Assembly: GCF_030269765.1 (NCBI RefSeq)
Contig: NZ_BSTX01000007.1
Span: 1-64,000, forward strand
Origin: Actinorhabdospora filicis
Lineage (GTDB): Bacteria; Actinomycetota; Actinomycetes; Mycobacteriales; Micromonosporaceae
Reading direction: 5' to 3'
Length of the DNA: 64,000 bases
Shown here piece after piece: positions 26,468 to 34,453 of the stretch. Positions within the stretch are counted from its first letter, which is position 1, and each line of letters begins with the position of its first letter. A program made the translations under genes and the position numbers. A model generated the notes under the pieces. That model did no database searches and had not been told where the DNA came from. It worked only from the letters and a program-made list of their open reading frames with translations.

Positions 26468-29014
26468 ATGAGCTGGCGTTCCGCGCTGGAGCGCGCCGTG
26501 GGCGCGTTCCGGGAGGCCTCCGCGCATCTCGACCGGGCCGAGGACGTGATCGCCGCGCGGTCGGCGTCGTTGCCGGCACCGGACGCTTCGGCGGCCGAGT
26601 TGCGGGATCTGTGCTTCCGGCTGGCGTCGGCGGCGGCGTACACCGCGCCGGGCTGGTTAACGCAGGTCCTGTCCGAAGTGGACCCGGACACGCCGCATCG
26701 GCGTGATGTGCCCGTCGGGCCTCTATATGTCCGGGTGGGGACGGCGAGGCCGTTGCCGGACGCGCATTTTCCGGCGCTGGTGCCGTTGCTGGGGCAGGGG
26801 CACCTGGTCATCGACGGGGACGCCACCGATCCGGTGGTGGCGGGGCTTCTTCAGTCGGTGTTGTTGCGGGTGCTGGCGTCGGTGCCGCGGGTGCGCATCT
26901 CCCTTGTGGACGGTGTCACGCTCGGGCAGGCGTTCACCGCGTGCGCGCCGCTGGTGGCGGCGGGCATCGTCTCGCGGACCGCCACCGACCACATCGGACT
27001 CGACACGATCCTGTCCGAGGCCGAGGAGCACGTGCGGGACGCGCAGGTGGCCGCCGAGGGCGCCGCCGAGCTGCCGTACCGGCTGATCGTCATCGCGGGC
27101 CTGCCGCCGCAGCTCGGTACGGGCACGCGGACGCGGATCGCGGCACTGGCGCACGCCGGTCCGCGCTACCGGGTGCACTTGGTGCTCGCCGGGTGGCGGG
27201 ACCGCAGTGAGCACGACCGGGTACCGGCCGTCGACCACGCCACGCACCTGCGGCTGGCCGCGGAGCATCCGCTGGAGGAGATCGCCGCGCCACTGGTGCT
27301 GGACCCGGCGCCGCCCGCGCGGCTGACGCGCGCGGTCTACGGACGGCTCGCCGAGACCGTGCGGCGCGAGTCCACGCTGGACGTGGAGACGCTGCTGCCC
27401 GGCGAGCGCTGGTGGGCGTCCAGTGTGGACGGGCTGTCGACCGTCGTCGGCCGCGACGAGCGGGGACCGGTCACGCTCTCCTTCGACGACGCCACCCCGC
27501 ACTGGCTCATCGGCGGGCGCACCGGTGGCGGCAAGACGGTGTTCCTCCTCGACGTCCTCTATGGACTCGCCGCCCGCTACGGGCCGCGCGAGCTGGCGCT
27601 GTACCTCCTCGACTTCAAGGAAGGCGTCTCCTTCACCGAGTTCACCCCCAGCGACCACGACCCGACGTGGATCCCGCAGGTGCGGGCCGTCGGCGTCGAA
27701 TCCGACCGCGAGTACGGGGTGGCGGTGCTGGCCGAGCTGCGGCGGGAGATGTCGCGGCGGGCCACGGCGATGAAACGGGCGGGCGTGACGCGGCTTTCGG
27801 AGCTGCGCAAACGCCGTCCCGACCTGGAGACTCCGCGCGTGCTGGCCGTCATCGACGAGTTCCACGTGCTCTTCCAGGGCAACGACCGCCTCGCGCGGCA
27901 GGCCGTGGCGCACCTGGAGGAACTGGCCCGCAAGGGACGCTCCTACGGCGTCCACCTGATCCTGGCCAGCCAGACCATCTCCGGCGTCGAGGCCCTCTAC
28001 GACAAGAAGGACTCCATCTTCGGGCAGTTCCCGCTGCGGGTGGCCCTGCCCGGCGCCAAGGGCGTCCTGGACGTCCTGAACAACTCCGCCGAGACCATCA
28101 CCCTCGGCAGCGCCGTCGTCAACCACTCCGGCGGGGTCGCCGGAGCCGACCGGCTCATCCGCTTCCCCGACGCCACCGCCGGAGCCGAGATCCTCGCCGG
28201 GCTGCGCCGGGAACTGTGGGAACGCCGGGAAGCGGGCAACGCACCGCCCGTCATCTTCGCCGGATACGCCGAACAGCACCTCGACGACGACCCGCTCTAC
28301 CCGTCCCTCGGCACCGGCGGACGCCGCCCGCTCGCCCTCGTCGGCCGATCCGTCGACGTGGGACTGTCCACCGTGTCCTTCCCGCTGGATCCCGTACCCG
28401 GCAGGCACATCGCCATCCTCGGCCCCAGCGCCGTCGGCGCCGACATCCTCGAAGCGGTCGTGCGGAGCCTGTCCCGCCAGCACGCGCCCGGGCACGCCAG
28501 GTTCCTGCTCGTCCCCCTGGTCGCCGCCGCCGACGAGGCCGCCGACGCCGCCGTCGCCGAACTCACCGCCGCCGGCCACGACCACACCGTCGTCACCGCC
28601 GCCGCCCTCAAGGAGACCGTCGCGGGCCTGCTCGCCGAAGCCGACCCCGACCGCCCCACCCACCTCGTCCTCTTCGGCGGCGACTCCGCCGCGCCCGTCC
28701 TGGAGAACGCCGGGCTCGCCGACCTGCGCGCCGTCCTCAAACAGGGACCCGCGCGCGGCGTGCACGTCCTGGGCTGGTGGCGCGGCCTACGCCGGTTCAT
28801 CGACGACCTCGGCGGCTCCCAGCACCGCGAGGACGTCGCCTGCCTCGTCGCGCTGAACCTCCCCGGCACCGACCTCGGCGGCTTCATCGGCGACATCGGC
28901 CTCGACTGGCGGCCCCGCACCAACCGCGCCCTGGCCATCGACCGCCACGAGGGCACCGTCCGCCTGTGCGTCCCGTTCGTCGCCCCCGGCCGCCTCGACG
29001 AGGAAACCCTGTAA
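26468..29014 (+). CDS. FtsK/SpoIIIE/EccC-like P-loop ATPase
   Basis: An 848-residue protein with no membrane segment. The central module is an intact FtsK-type motor: Walker A GGRTGGGKT (residues 349-357), Walker B LAVIDEFH (459-466), 'LARKGRSYGVHLILASQT' (487-504). The C-terminal third repeats the fold in degenerate form ('HIAILGPSAVGADI', about 647-660, no Lys), and residues 82-280 look like a third degenerate module. The layout recalls the multi-ATPase EccC of type VII secretion, but there are no WXG100 or other ESX genes here. It starts 128 bp from the divergent acetyltransferase gene and is followed by a membrane protein after 12 bp. Substrate, DNA or protein, is unknown. Confidence 0.8.
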   Translation: MSWRSALERAVGAFREASAHLDRAEDVIAARSASLPAPDASAAELRDLCFRLASAAAYTAPGWLTQVLSEVDPDTPHRRDVPVGPLYVRVGTARPLPDAHFPALVPLLGQGHLVIDGDATDPVVAGLLQSVLLRVLASVPRVRISLVDGVTLGQAFTACAPLVAAGIVSRTATDHIGLDTILSEAEEHVRDAQVAAEGAAELPYRLIVIAGLPPQLGTGTRTRIAALAHAGPRYRVHLVLAGWRDRSEHDRVPAVDHATHLRLAAEHPLEEIAAPLVLDPAPPARLTRAVYGRLAETVRRESTLDVETLLPGERWWASSVDGLSTVVGRDERGPVTLSFDDATPHWLIGGRTGGGKTVFLLDVLYGLAARYGPRELALYLLDFKEGVSFTEFTPSDHDPTWIPQVRAVGVESDREYGVAVLAELRREMSRRATAMKRAGVTRLSELRKRRPDLETPRVLAVIDEFHVLFQGNDRLARQAVAHLEELARKGRSYGVHLILASQTISGVEALYDKKDSIFGQFPLRVALPGAKGVLDVLNNSAETITLGSAVVNHSGGVAGADRLIRFPDATAGAEILAGLRRELWERREAGNAPPVIFAGYAEQHLDDDPLYPSLGTGGRRPLALVGRSVDVGLSTVSFPLDPVPGRHIAILGPSAVGADILEAVVRSLSRQHAPGHARFLLVPLVAAADEAADAAVAELTAAGHDHTVVTAAALKETVAGLLAEADPDRPTHLVLFGGDSAAPVLENAGLADLRAVLKQGPARGVHVLGWWRGLRRFIDDLGGSQHREDVACLVALNLPGTDLGGFIGDIGLDWRPRTNRALAIDRHEGTVRLCVPFVAPGRLDEETL

Positions 29015-29026
29015 CGAGGAGCGGAT

Positions 29027-29668
29027 GTGACCACCGACGACTACCCCGCACTCCTGGCCCGCCTCGCGAAGGTCCGCCAGGTCGACGCCACCGGCGCCGC
29101 CGACGCCCGCGCCGGCCTCGACCGCGACCGCCGCGCCGTCCTCGCCCTCCGCAACGCCCTCGAAGACGAGGCCGGAGAGATCCGCGACCACGCGCACCTG
29201 CTCTCGGCGCCCGTCCCCGACCTGCGCGCCCCCGCCGACCCCACCACCCCGCCCGGCACCCTCGACGGCGAACTGCGCGACGGCCGCGAAGCCCTCGCCC
29301 GCGCCACCACCGCCCGCCAGGAGGCCGTCGCCGCCGGACGCCAGCCGTCGTTCCTGCCCCGCGCGCCCCACCTCGTCCGCAACGCCGTCATCTACCTGGC
29401 CGCGCTCGCCGCCGTCCTCGCCGTCCAGCTCGGCCTGCACGCCACCGCCAAGGCCGACGCCACCCTGTGGATCGCGTGCCTCCCGCCCGTCGCGGGCGTC
29501 CTCGCCGGGTACATCGCCGTCGGCATGGTCTCCAGGCCACGCGTGCCCACGCTCGACAAGCACGGCAAGGTCATCGACTTCAAGATCTACAAGAGCCCCC
29601 GGCTGGGCGTGGCCTTCGCCGTCCTGGAGATCATCGCCTTCCTCATCCTGACCGGCGGTCTAGGCTAA
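29027..29668 (+). CDS. Membrane protein, likely partner of the FtsK-like ATPase
   Basis: A 213-residue protein. Residues 1-110 are charged and helical, probably coiled coil (many Ala, Arg, Glu, Asp). Two membrane helices lie at about 122-140 and 146-166 and a third at about 195-211. The start is GTG 29027 after ACGAGGAG and 12 bp from the ATPase stop, so the pair is cotranscribed. It could anchor the otherwise soluble ATPase to the membrane (inference). The next gene follows after 6 bp. No family recognised. Confidence 0.75.
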   Translation: MTTDDYPALLARLAKVRQVDATGAADARAGLDRDRRAVLALRNALEDEAGEIRDHAHLLSAPVPDLRAPADPTTPPGTLDGELRDGREALARATTARQEAVAAGRQPSFLPRAPHLVRNAVIYLAALAAVLAVQLGLHATAKADATLWIACLPPVAGVLAGYIAVGMVSRPRVPTLDKHGKVIDFKIYKSPRLGVAFAVLEIIAFLILTGGLG

Positions 29669-29674
29669 GGCCCC

Positions 29675-30274
29675 ATGGGGACGATCATCATTCCGGTCGG
29701 GCGCTCGCTCGGACCGTTCTTCGACGACAAGGGCGAGCTGGAGAGCTACGAGCTGCACCTCGGCCCGAGCACCGCCTCCCTCGACGAGGACGACATGGGG
29801 GTGTGGGCCTGCGCCCACGACGAGCCCGACGCGCACGGCGAGCTCGCCTTCGACCGCGCGAAGCTGCGCGAGGCCGTCCGCGACGCCACCGAGGGCTTTC
29901 CCGACGAGGAGACCGACGCCGCGATCGAGCGCCTCCTGGAGGCCGGGGCGCTGCTCGAACTGGACCCCGAGGGCCCGGTCGAGGACGTCCTGCGCGCGCA
30001 CCGGTTCATTCCCGGCGGCCACGGCTTCGGCAACCGCCCCGACGCCCCCGACGAGTGCGGCATCGGCCCCGCCGACGAGCCCGTGGTGTCGATGAGCGGC
30101 TGGGTGTACTCGCTGTGGGCGCGCTCCTACCTGGACGGCTCCATCTGGGCCGCCGCCGAGGCGTTCGCCGCCGACCTGGACGACGTCACCGCCGAGGACA
30201 TCGCCCGCGAGTTCCTGGAGGCCCTCCCGGTGATCATCTCCGTCGACTGCGGGTACCTGGAGCCCCTCGACTAA
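29675..30274 (+). CDS. Unknown protein, 199 aa, paralogue of the 32661-33251 product
   Basis: A soluble acidic protein beginning 'MGTIIIPVGRSLGPFFDDKG' and ending 'LPVIISVDCGYLEPLD'. The gene at 32661-33251 encodes a clear paralogue (same N-terminus xxIxxPIGRSLGP, FGNxPxxP near residue 112, same DCGYLE end). It follows the membrane-protein gene by 6 bp and precedes the kinase gene by 70 bp, so it is probably in one transcript with the FtsK-like gene. The conserved opening may bind a ligand or peptide, but I do not recognise the family. Confidence 0.75.
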   Translation: MGTIIIPVGRSLGPFFDDKGELESYELHLGPSTASLDEDDMGVWACAHDEPDAHGELAFDRAKLREAVRDATEGFPDEETDAAIERLLEAGALLELDPEGPVEDVLRAHRFIPGGHGFGNRPDAPDECGIGPADEPVVSMSGWVYSLWARSYLDGSIWAAAEAFAADLDDVTAEDIAREFLEALPVIISVDCGYLEPLD

Positions 30275-30344
30275 CGCCCCGCCGCAACCCCTGTCCGTCC
30301 CACTCGTTGAACACGAAGGGTGACCGGGGACGGATGGGGGAGTG

Positions 30345-31787
30345 ATGCTGCGCGCTGGCGATGTCCTTGGTGACCGCTACCGCCTGACCGGCCGGGTCGG
30401 CGGTGGCGGCATGGGCGACGTGTGGTGCGGTGAGGACATCGTGCTGCGGCGCAAGGTCGCGGTGAAGGTCCTGCTGGCGCGCTACGCCGACGCCGAGGAC
30501 TTCCGCGAGCGCTTCCGGCGCGAGGCCCGCGCGATCGCGTGCCTGGAGTCCCCGGCCATCGTCGACGTCTACGACTACGACGAATGCGTCCTCCCCGATG
30601 GCGAGGAGGTGTCCTACCTCGTCATGCAGTTCATCGAGGGCGAGCCGCTGTCCCGCCGCCTCGGCAGCTGGGGACGCTTGCACGTCGGCGACGCGCTCCG
30701 CCTCGTCGCGCAGGCCGCCGACGCGCTCCAGGTCGCCCACGAGGCCGGCATCATCCACCGCGACATCAAGCCCGCCAACATGCTCGTGCGCCCCGACGGG
30801 CGCCTCGTGCTGGTCGACTTCGGCATCGCCCGCGACCCGTCCGCGGCGACCCTCACCGCCACCGGCGCGGTCATGGGCACCGCGACGTACATGTCGCCGG
30901 AGCAGGCCTCGGGCGTGCGCGTGACCGCCGCGTCCGACGTGTACTCGCTCGGCGTGGTCGCCCACCAGGCCCTGTCCGGCGAATCGCCCTTCGCCGCCGA
31001 CACGCCCTTCGTGGTGGCCTCGATGCACGTCCGCCAGCCCCCGCCGCCACTGCCCGACGACATCCCCGAGGCCGTCCGCGAGTTCGTGGCGATCTCCCTG
31101 TCGAAGGACCCCGCCGACCGCTGGCCCAGCGCCGCGCGCATGGCGCAGGCGGCCCGCAGGCTCGCCGAAGCCCCCCACCGCGCCGTCGTCATGGCCGGAG
31201 CCCCCGGGCCGGTCTTCGAGGCGCCGCCACTGCGCGCGCCCGAACCCCGTCCCGAACCCCGCCCCGGAGTCCACCGGCTCCACCGTGGACGCCGCGCGCG
31301 CCTCGTCGCGCTCGTCCTCGGGCTCGCCGTGCTGCTCGCCTCGGCCGTCGCGGTCGCCGCCGAGCCGTGGGCCGCGCCGCCCGGGCAGGACACGGGCGGG
31401 GGGAACGGGCGGCACCTGGACGCGCAGAAGCCCGCGGAGGCGCCGGTGGAGCCGGTGGGGGCGCCTTCGGTTTCGCGGTCTGTTTCGGCGTCGCCGTCCG
31501 CTTCGCGGTCGGCTTCGGCGGCGCCTTCGGCTTCGCGGTCGGCCTCGGCGGTGCCGTCGGCTTCGCCGACGCCGGAGGGGAAGGCGGTGCCGCTGGTGAT
31601 CGGGATGAGCGAGGAGAACGCGAAGAAGGCGCTGAGTGAGGCGGGGTTCGTGCCGGAGGTGGGGTACTTCGGGGAGGGGGTGGCCTGCACGGTGAGTGAG
31701 CAGAGCCCCGGGGGTGGGGGGAGCGCTCCGGCGGGGTCGACGGTGAGGGTGACGGTGCAGAGGGGTGGGGAGGGGTGTGGGGCTTAG
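30345..31787 (+). CDS. PASTA-domain Ser/Thr protein kinase
   Basis: A 480-residue transmembrane PknB-like kinase. The kinase domain (about residues 5-270) has the Gly loop 'GRVGGGGMGDVW', the ATP Lys in 'RKVAVKVLL', catalytic 'IIHRDIKPANML', 'LVDFGIARD' and the activation segment 'GTATYMSPEQASG'. A proline-rich linker and one membrane helix (about 303-325) follow, then a Ser/Ala/Pro-rich stalk and a single C-terminal PASTA domain (about 405-480, 'GKAVPLVIGMSEENAKKALS'). Most PknB kinases carry three or four PASTA units. GTG 30342 directly precedes the ATG and could also be the start. It may signal to the upstream FtsK-like operon, but this is inference. Confidence 0.92.
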   Translation: MLRAGDVLGDRYRLTGRVGGGGMGDVWCGEDIVLRRKVAVKVLLARYADAEDFRERFRREARAIACLESPAIVDVYDYDECVLPDGEEVSYLVMQFIEGEPLSRRLGSWGRLHVGDALRLVAQAADALQVAHEAGIIHRDIKPANMLVRPDGRLVLVDFGIARDPSAATLTATGAVMGTATYMSPEQASGVRVTAASDVYSLGVVAHQALSGESPFAADTPFVVASMHVRQPPPPLPDDIPEAVREFVAISLSKDPADRWPSAARMAQAARRLAEAPHRAVVMAGAPGPVFEAPPLRAPEPRPEPRPGVHRLHRGRRARLVALVLGLAVLLASAVAVAAEPWAAPPGQDTGGGNGRHLDAQKPAEAPVEPVGAPSVSRSVSASPSASRSASAAPSASRSASAVPSASPTPEGKAVPLVIGMSEENAKKALSEAGFVPEVGYFGEGVACTVSEQSPGGGGSAPAGSTVRVTVQRGGEGCGA

Positions 31788-31827
31788 GTAGGGGGGTGGT
31801 GGGGTGGCTTTGGTGTTTGGTGGTGGC

Positions 31828-31956
31828 TGGGGCCTCAGTTCCGGCCTCAGTCCCAGTTCCGGCCTCAGTCCCAGCCTCAGTCCCAGCCTCAGTCCCAGCC
31901 CCAGCCCCAGCCCCAGCCCCAGCCCCAGCCCCAGCCCCAGCCCCAGCCCCAGCCCG
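31828..31956. repeat. CCCAGC/CAGTCC hexamer repeat
   Basis: A pyrimidine-rich stretch built from degenerate CAGTTC/CAGTCC/CAGCCT hexamers that becomes a pure CCCAGC array from about 31896 to 31955. A shorter CAGTCC run stands in the equivalent position of copy A (about 25141-25170). The Pro/Ala or Gly/Leu translations are artefacts of the repeat. Confidence 0.9.
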
Positions 31957-31959
31957 GCG

Positions 31960-32575
31960 AGTTTGGCTACCACGGCCCGCCCGGCATCCTCCCGGTGCGG
32001 CCGTCGCCCGTCACCCGAGGCCGTTTCATCCGGTCTTCGTGGTCGTCTTCAGGCCGGGGGTCGTGTGTTTCCGACGCCTGCTCGGCCCTCGGTGCTTCTT
32101 GTCTATCGCCCCGCGGATCGTCCGCCCGCTATGCATCCACGGCGTTGCGGCTATGACACCGTCGCCGTCTCCCCCCACGGATCGGCCGCTTTCGATTCCC
32201 TGCATCGGCGCTATGACACGGTCGCCGTCTGGCCTGGGCTTTCAGCCCTCGTCCCCGACCAGGACGCTGTCCTGGACCTGGGCCTCTCTCGGGAGGCGTC
32301 TCCTCCTCTGGCCGGCTGGTACGACGCTGAACGAGGAACCCCGGGGTGTCAAGCCAAAGAACGCGGCTTGACACCCCGAGAACCCTCGTTCTGAAACCAC
32401 GTCTGGCCGACCGACGGAGGATCCACCTCTCCTATCCCGGGTCGCTGCTTTTCGCGCGGGCTTGTCTTGGGTTGCCGTCTGTTCTGCGGCTTACTGACCG
32501 TCTCGTTGGGGCTCTACTACAACGAGCTTTTGTTCGTGCCCGGGTTTTGACCCCGTTGCCCGCCAGTCACCCACC
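31960..32575. repeat. Structured intergenic repeat, copy B (core 32221-32439)
   Basis: Direct repeat of copy A with an ungapped 219-bp core (offset 6914 bp). It contains the same hairpins, including the 63-bp inverted repeat at 32329-32391. Upstream there is an internal near-duplication of the 'GCTATGACAC(C/G)GTCGCCGTCT' segment at 32151 and 32211. Downstream, one CAACGAGCTT unit follows. The whole 873-bp gap from the kinase gene to 32660 holds no other feature I can support. Confidence 0.85.
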
Positions 32576-32660
32576 CGGCTCAGTTCTCCCCAAGCCACCC
32601 CGCCGCGCCTTCAGTCGCGCATCCCACCCGGCTCTGCCGTGCGTCTCGCGCTCGCGTTCG

Positions 32661-33251
32661 CTACACCGTCTCCAGGTATCCGCAGTCCGCCGCCAGCACG
32701 ATCGGCAGCGCAGACGCGAGTTCCGCCGCGATCTCGTCCGCGTCCAGGTCAGTGCCCGCTACGAAGTCGGCGACGGCGTCCCACATGGAGGTGTGGCGGT
32801 GGCCGGTTGCCCAGAGGTAGTGGGTGGTGGCGCCGAGGTTGATGTCGACTTCGTCGGTGCCTTTGCCGATGCCGTACCAGGCGGGGGTTTCGGGGGTGTT
32901 GCCGAAGGCGTTGGCGGTGGGGATGAGCTTGTGGCGGGCGAGGAGGGGGCGGAGGTCGTCGAGTTCGAGGTCGACTTCGGCGAGGGCGCCTCGCTTGAAC
33001 AGTTCTTCGATGGTGGCGGTGGGGTCGCCGTCGGCTTCTGCTTCTACGAGCAGGTCGCGGAGGTGTTCGCGGGTGAAGCGGTGTTCGTTGTGGGCGTCGG
33101 CGTCGCTGCGGGCCAGGGTCCAGGCGGTGAGGGCGACGTCGTCGAGTTCGATCGTCTCGGCGCCGAGGAAGACCTCGGTGTACTCCAGCTCGCCTTCGGC
33201 GGAGTAGGTCGGGCCGAGGGAGCGGCCGATCGGGAGGACGATGCTGGTCAC
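32661..33251 (-). CDS. Unknown protein, 196 aa, paralogue of the 29675-30274 product
   Basis: A soluble acidic protein starting 'MTSIVLPIGRSLGPTYSAEG' and ending 'LPIVLAADCGYLETV'. It matches the 29675 gene along the whole length, including 'FGNTPETPAWYGIG' against 'FGNRPDAPDECGIG'. The start is taken as GTG 33251, where homology begins; residues upstream are Pro/His-rich and unrelated. The pair brackets the kinase gene and copy B of the repeat, in inverted orientation. Function unknown. Confidence 0.75.
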   Translation of the reverse strand: MTSIVLPIGRSLGPTYSAEGELEYTEVFLGAETIELDDVALTAWTLARSDADAHNEHRFTREHLRDLLVEAEADGDPTATIEELFKRGALAEVDLELDDLRPLLARHKLIPTANAFGNTPETPAWYGIGKGTDEVDINLGATTHYLWATGHRHTSMWDAVADFVAGTDLDADEIAAELASALPIVLAADCGYLETV

Positions 33252-33381
33252 GGGTGTCCCTTCGCCGGTGGGCTGGTCCCGGTCATTGTCGCGCGAGGGG
33301 TGGTGGTGGGGGTTGTGCGGGGGTCCGGGGCGGGTGGGTGACGGCGGTAAGAGCACCGCCGTGTCCCGTTGGCGCGTCTCG

Positions 33382-34425
33382 TCAGCGCTTCTTGCGGCGG
33401 GGTGCCGACACCGAGTCGCGCAGGACGAGGTGGGTGCCGAGGCGGATGTCGCCGCCGCCGTATCCGTCGGCGTGCGCGGCCGCCAGCCGTACCGCCTGGC
33501 GGCCCATCTCCTCCAGTGGGACGTGCACGGTGGTCAGTTCCGGTTTGAGGAGGCGGGCGGCGGGGATGTCGTCGTAGCCGACCATCGATATGTCTTCGGG
33601 GACGCGGAGGCCGCGTGATGAGAGGGCCGCGTAGGCGCCGATGGCGGTGGAGTCGTTGGCGGCGAAGACGGCGGTGAAGTCGAGGCCGGCGTCGAGTGCT
33701 TCCAGCATTCCGGTGTGGCCGAAGGGCTGCCCGAAGGCGCCGAGGCGCACCAGGTCCGGGTCGAAGGGGAGGTTGCGGCTGGACAGGGCGCGTTTGTAGC
33801 CGGCGAGGCGGTCGGCGCTGGTGGACATGCGGCGGGGGCCGCCCAGGTAGAGGATGCGGGTGTGCCCGTTGGTGATGAGGTGGTCGGTGGCGGCGAAGGC
33901 GCCGCCCTCGTTGTCGTACTCCACGGCGGCGATGTCGGCGCTCGGGGTGGCGCGTCCGCAGTGGATCAGCAGGCCGCCGTGCTGGCGGAGGCTGGCACCG
34001 CGCGCCATGATCTCACCGGCGTGCCGTTTGTCGCTGATGGCGCCGCCGACCAGGATGACGGCGTCGGCGCGCTGCTCGTGCAGCAGGTCGATGAAGGCCA
34101 GTTCCTGGCGGGGGTCGCCGTGGGTGCAGCACACCAGGCAGAGGCGGCCGGTGACGGCGGCCTCCTGTTCCACGCCGCGGGCCACGAAGGCGTAGAAGGG
34201 GTCGACGATCTCCTGGATGATGATCCCGACCGTGCGGGTGGCCTGCCCCGCCAGGGCGCGGGCCTGGGCGTTGACCACGTAGCCCAGGGCGGACACGGCG
34301 GCCTCGATGCGCTCGCGGGTGTCCTTGGCGACGGGGTAGTTCCCGGCCAGGGCGCGGGAGACCGTCGCGGACGAGACGTTGGCGCGGGCGGCGACGTCGG
34401 CGATGGTGGCGCGGCGCGGCTGCAT
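33382..34425 (-). CDS. LacI-family repressor of the sugar locus
   Basis: A 347-residue LacI/GalR regulator. The N-terminal helix-turn-helix reads 'ATIADVAARANVSSATVSRA' (residues 6-25), with hinge 'NAQARALAG' near residue 52, then a periplasmic-binding-like effector domain ending 'SMVGYDDIPAARLLKPELTT'. A 5'-AGGAGCC-3' lies before the ATG. It lies 28 bp downstream of the hydroxyacid dehydrogenase gene and is probably cotranscribed, so operator 2 would make it self-regulating. Its likely sites are the GTAAGCGCTT palindromes at 22915, 35460 and 35569. The inducer is probably a sugar from the neighbouring transporter (inference). Confidence 0.92.
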   Translation of the reverse strand: MQPRRATIADVAARANVSSATVSRALAGNYPVAKDTRERIEAAVSALGYVVNAQARALAGQATRTVGIIIQEIVDPFYAFVARGVEQEAAVTGRLCLVCCTHGDPRQELAFIDLLHEQRADAVILVGGAISDKRHAGEIMARGASLRQHGGLLIHCGRATPSADIAAVEYDNEGGAFAATDHLITNGHTRILYLGGPRRMSTSADRLAGYKRALSSRNLPFDPDLVRLGAFGQPFGHTGMLEALDAGLDFTAVFAANDSTAIGAYAALSSRGLRVPEDISMVGYDDIPAARLLKPELTTVHVPLEEMGRQAVRLAAAHADGYGGGDIRLGTHLVLRDSVSAPRRKKR

Positions 34426-34453
34426 CGGCTGGCTCCTAACGGGCGGGGACGAC

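Noticed and set aside
26723..28765. Long open frame opposite the FtsK-like gene
   Set aside because: Shadow of the true gene, which has intact Walker motifs and a ribosome binding site pattern.
26468..29014. Type VII secretion (ESX) locus
   Set aside because: Only an EccC-like ATPase is present; no WXG100, EccB, EccD, EccE or mycosin gene was found around it.
31775..32394. Pro/Ala- and Gly/Leu-repeat frames after the kinase gene
   Set aside because: They translate the CCCAGC hexamer array and then the repeat element; no protein character beyond it.
25130..32575. Interpretation of the repeat-bounded segment as a transposon
   Set aside because: No transposase or integrase, repeats are direct and internal to intergenic DNA, and no target-site duplication was seen.
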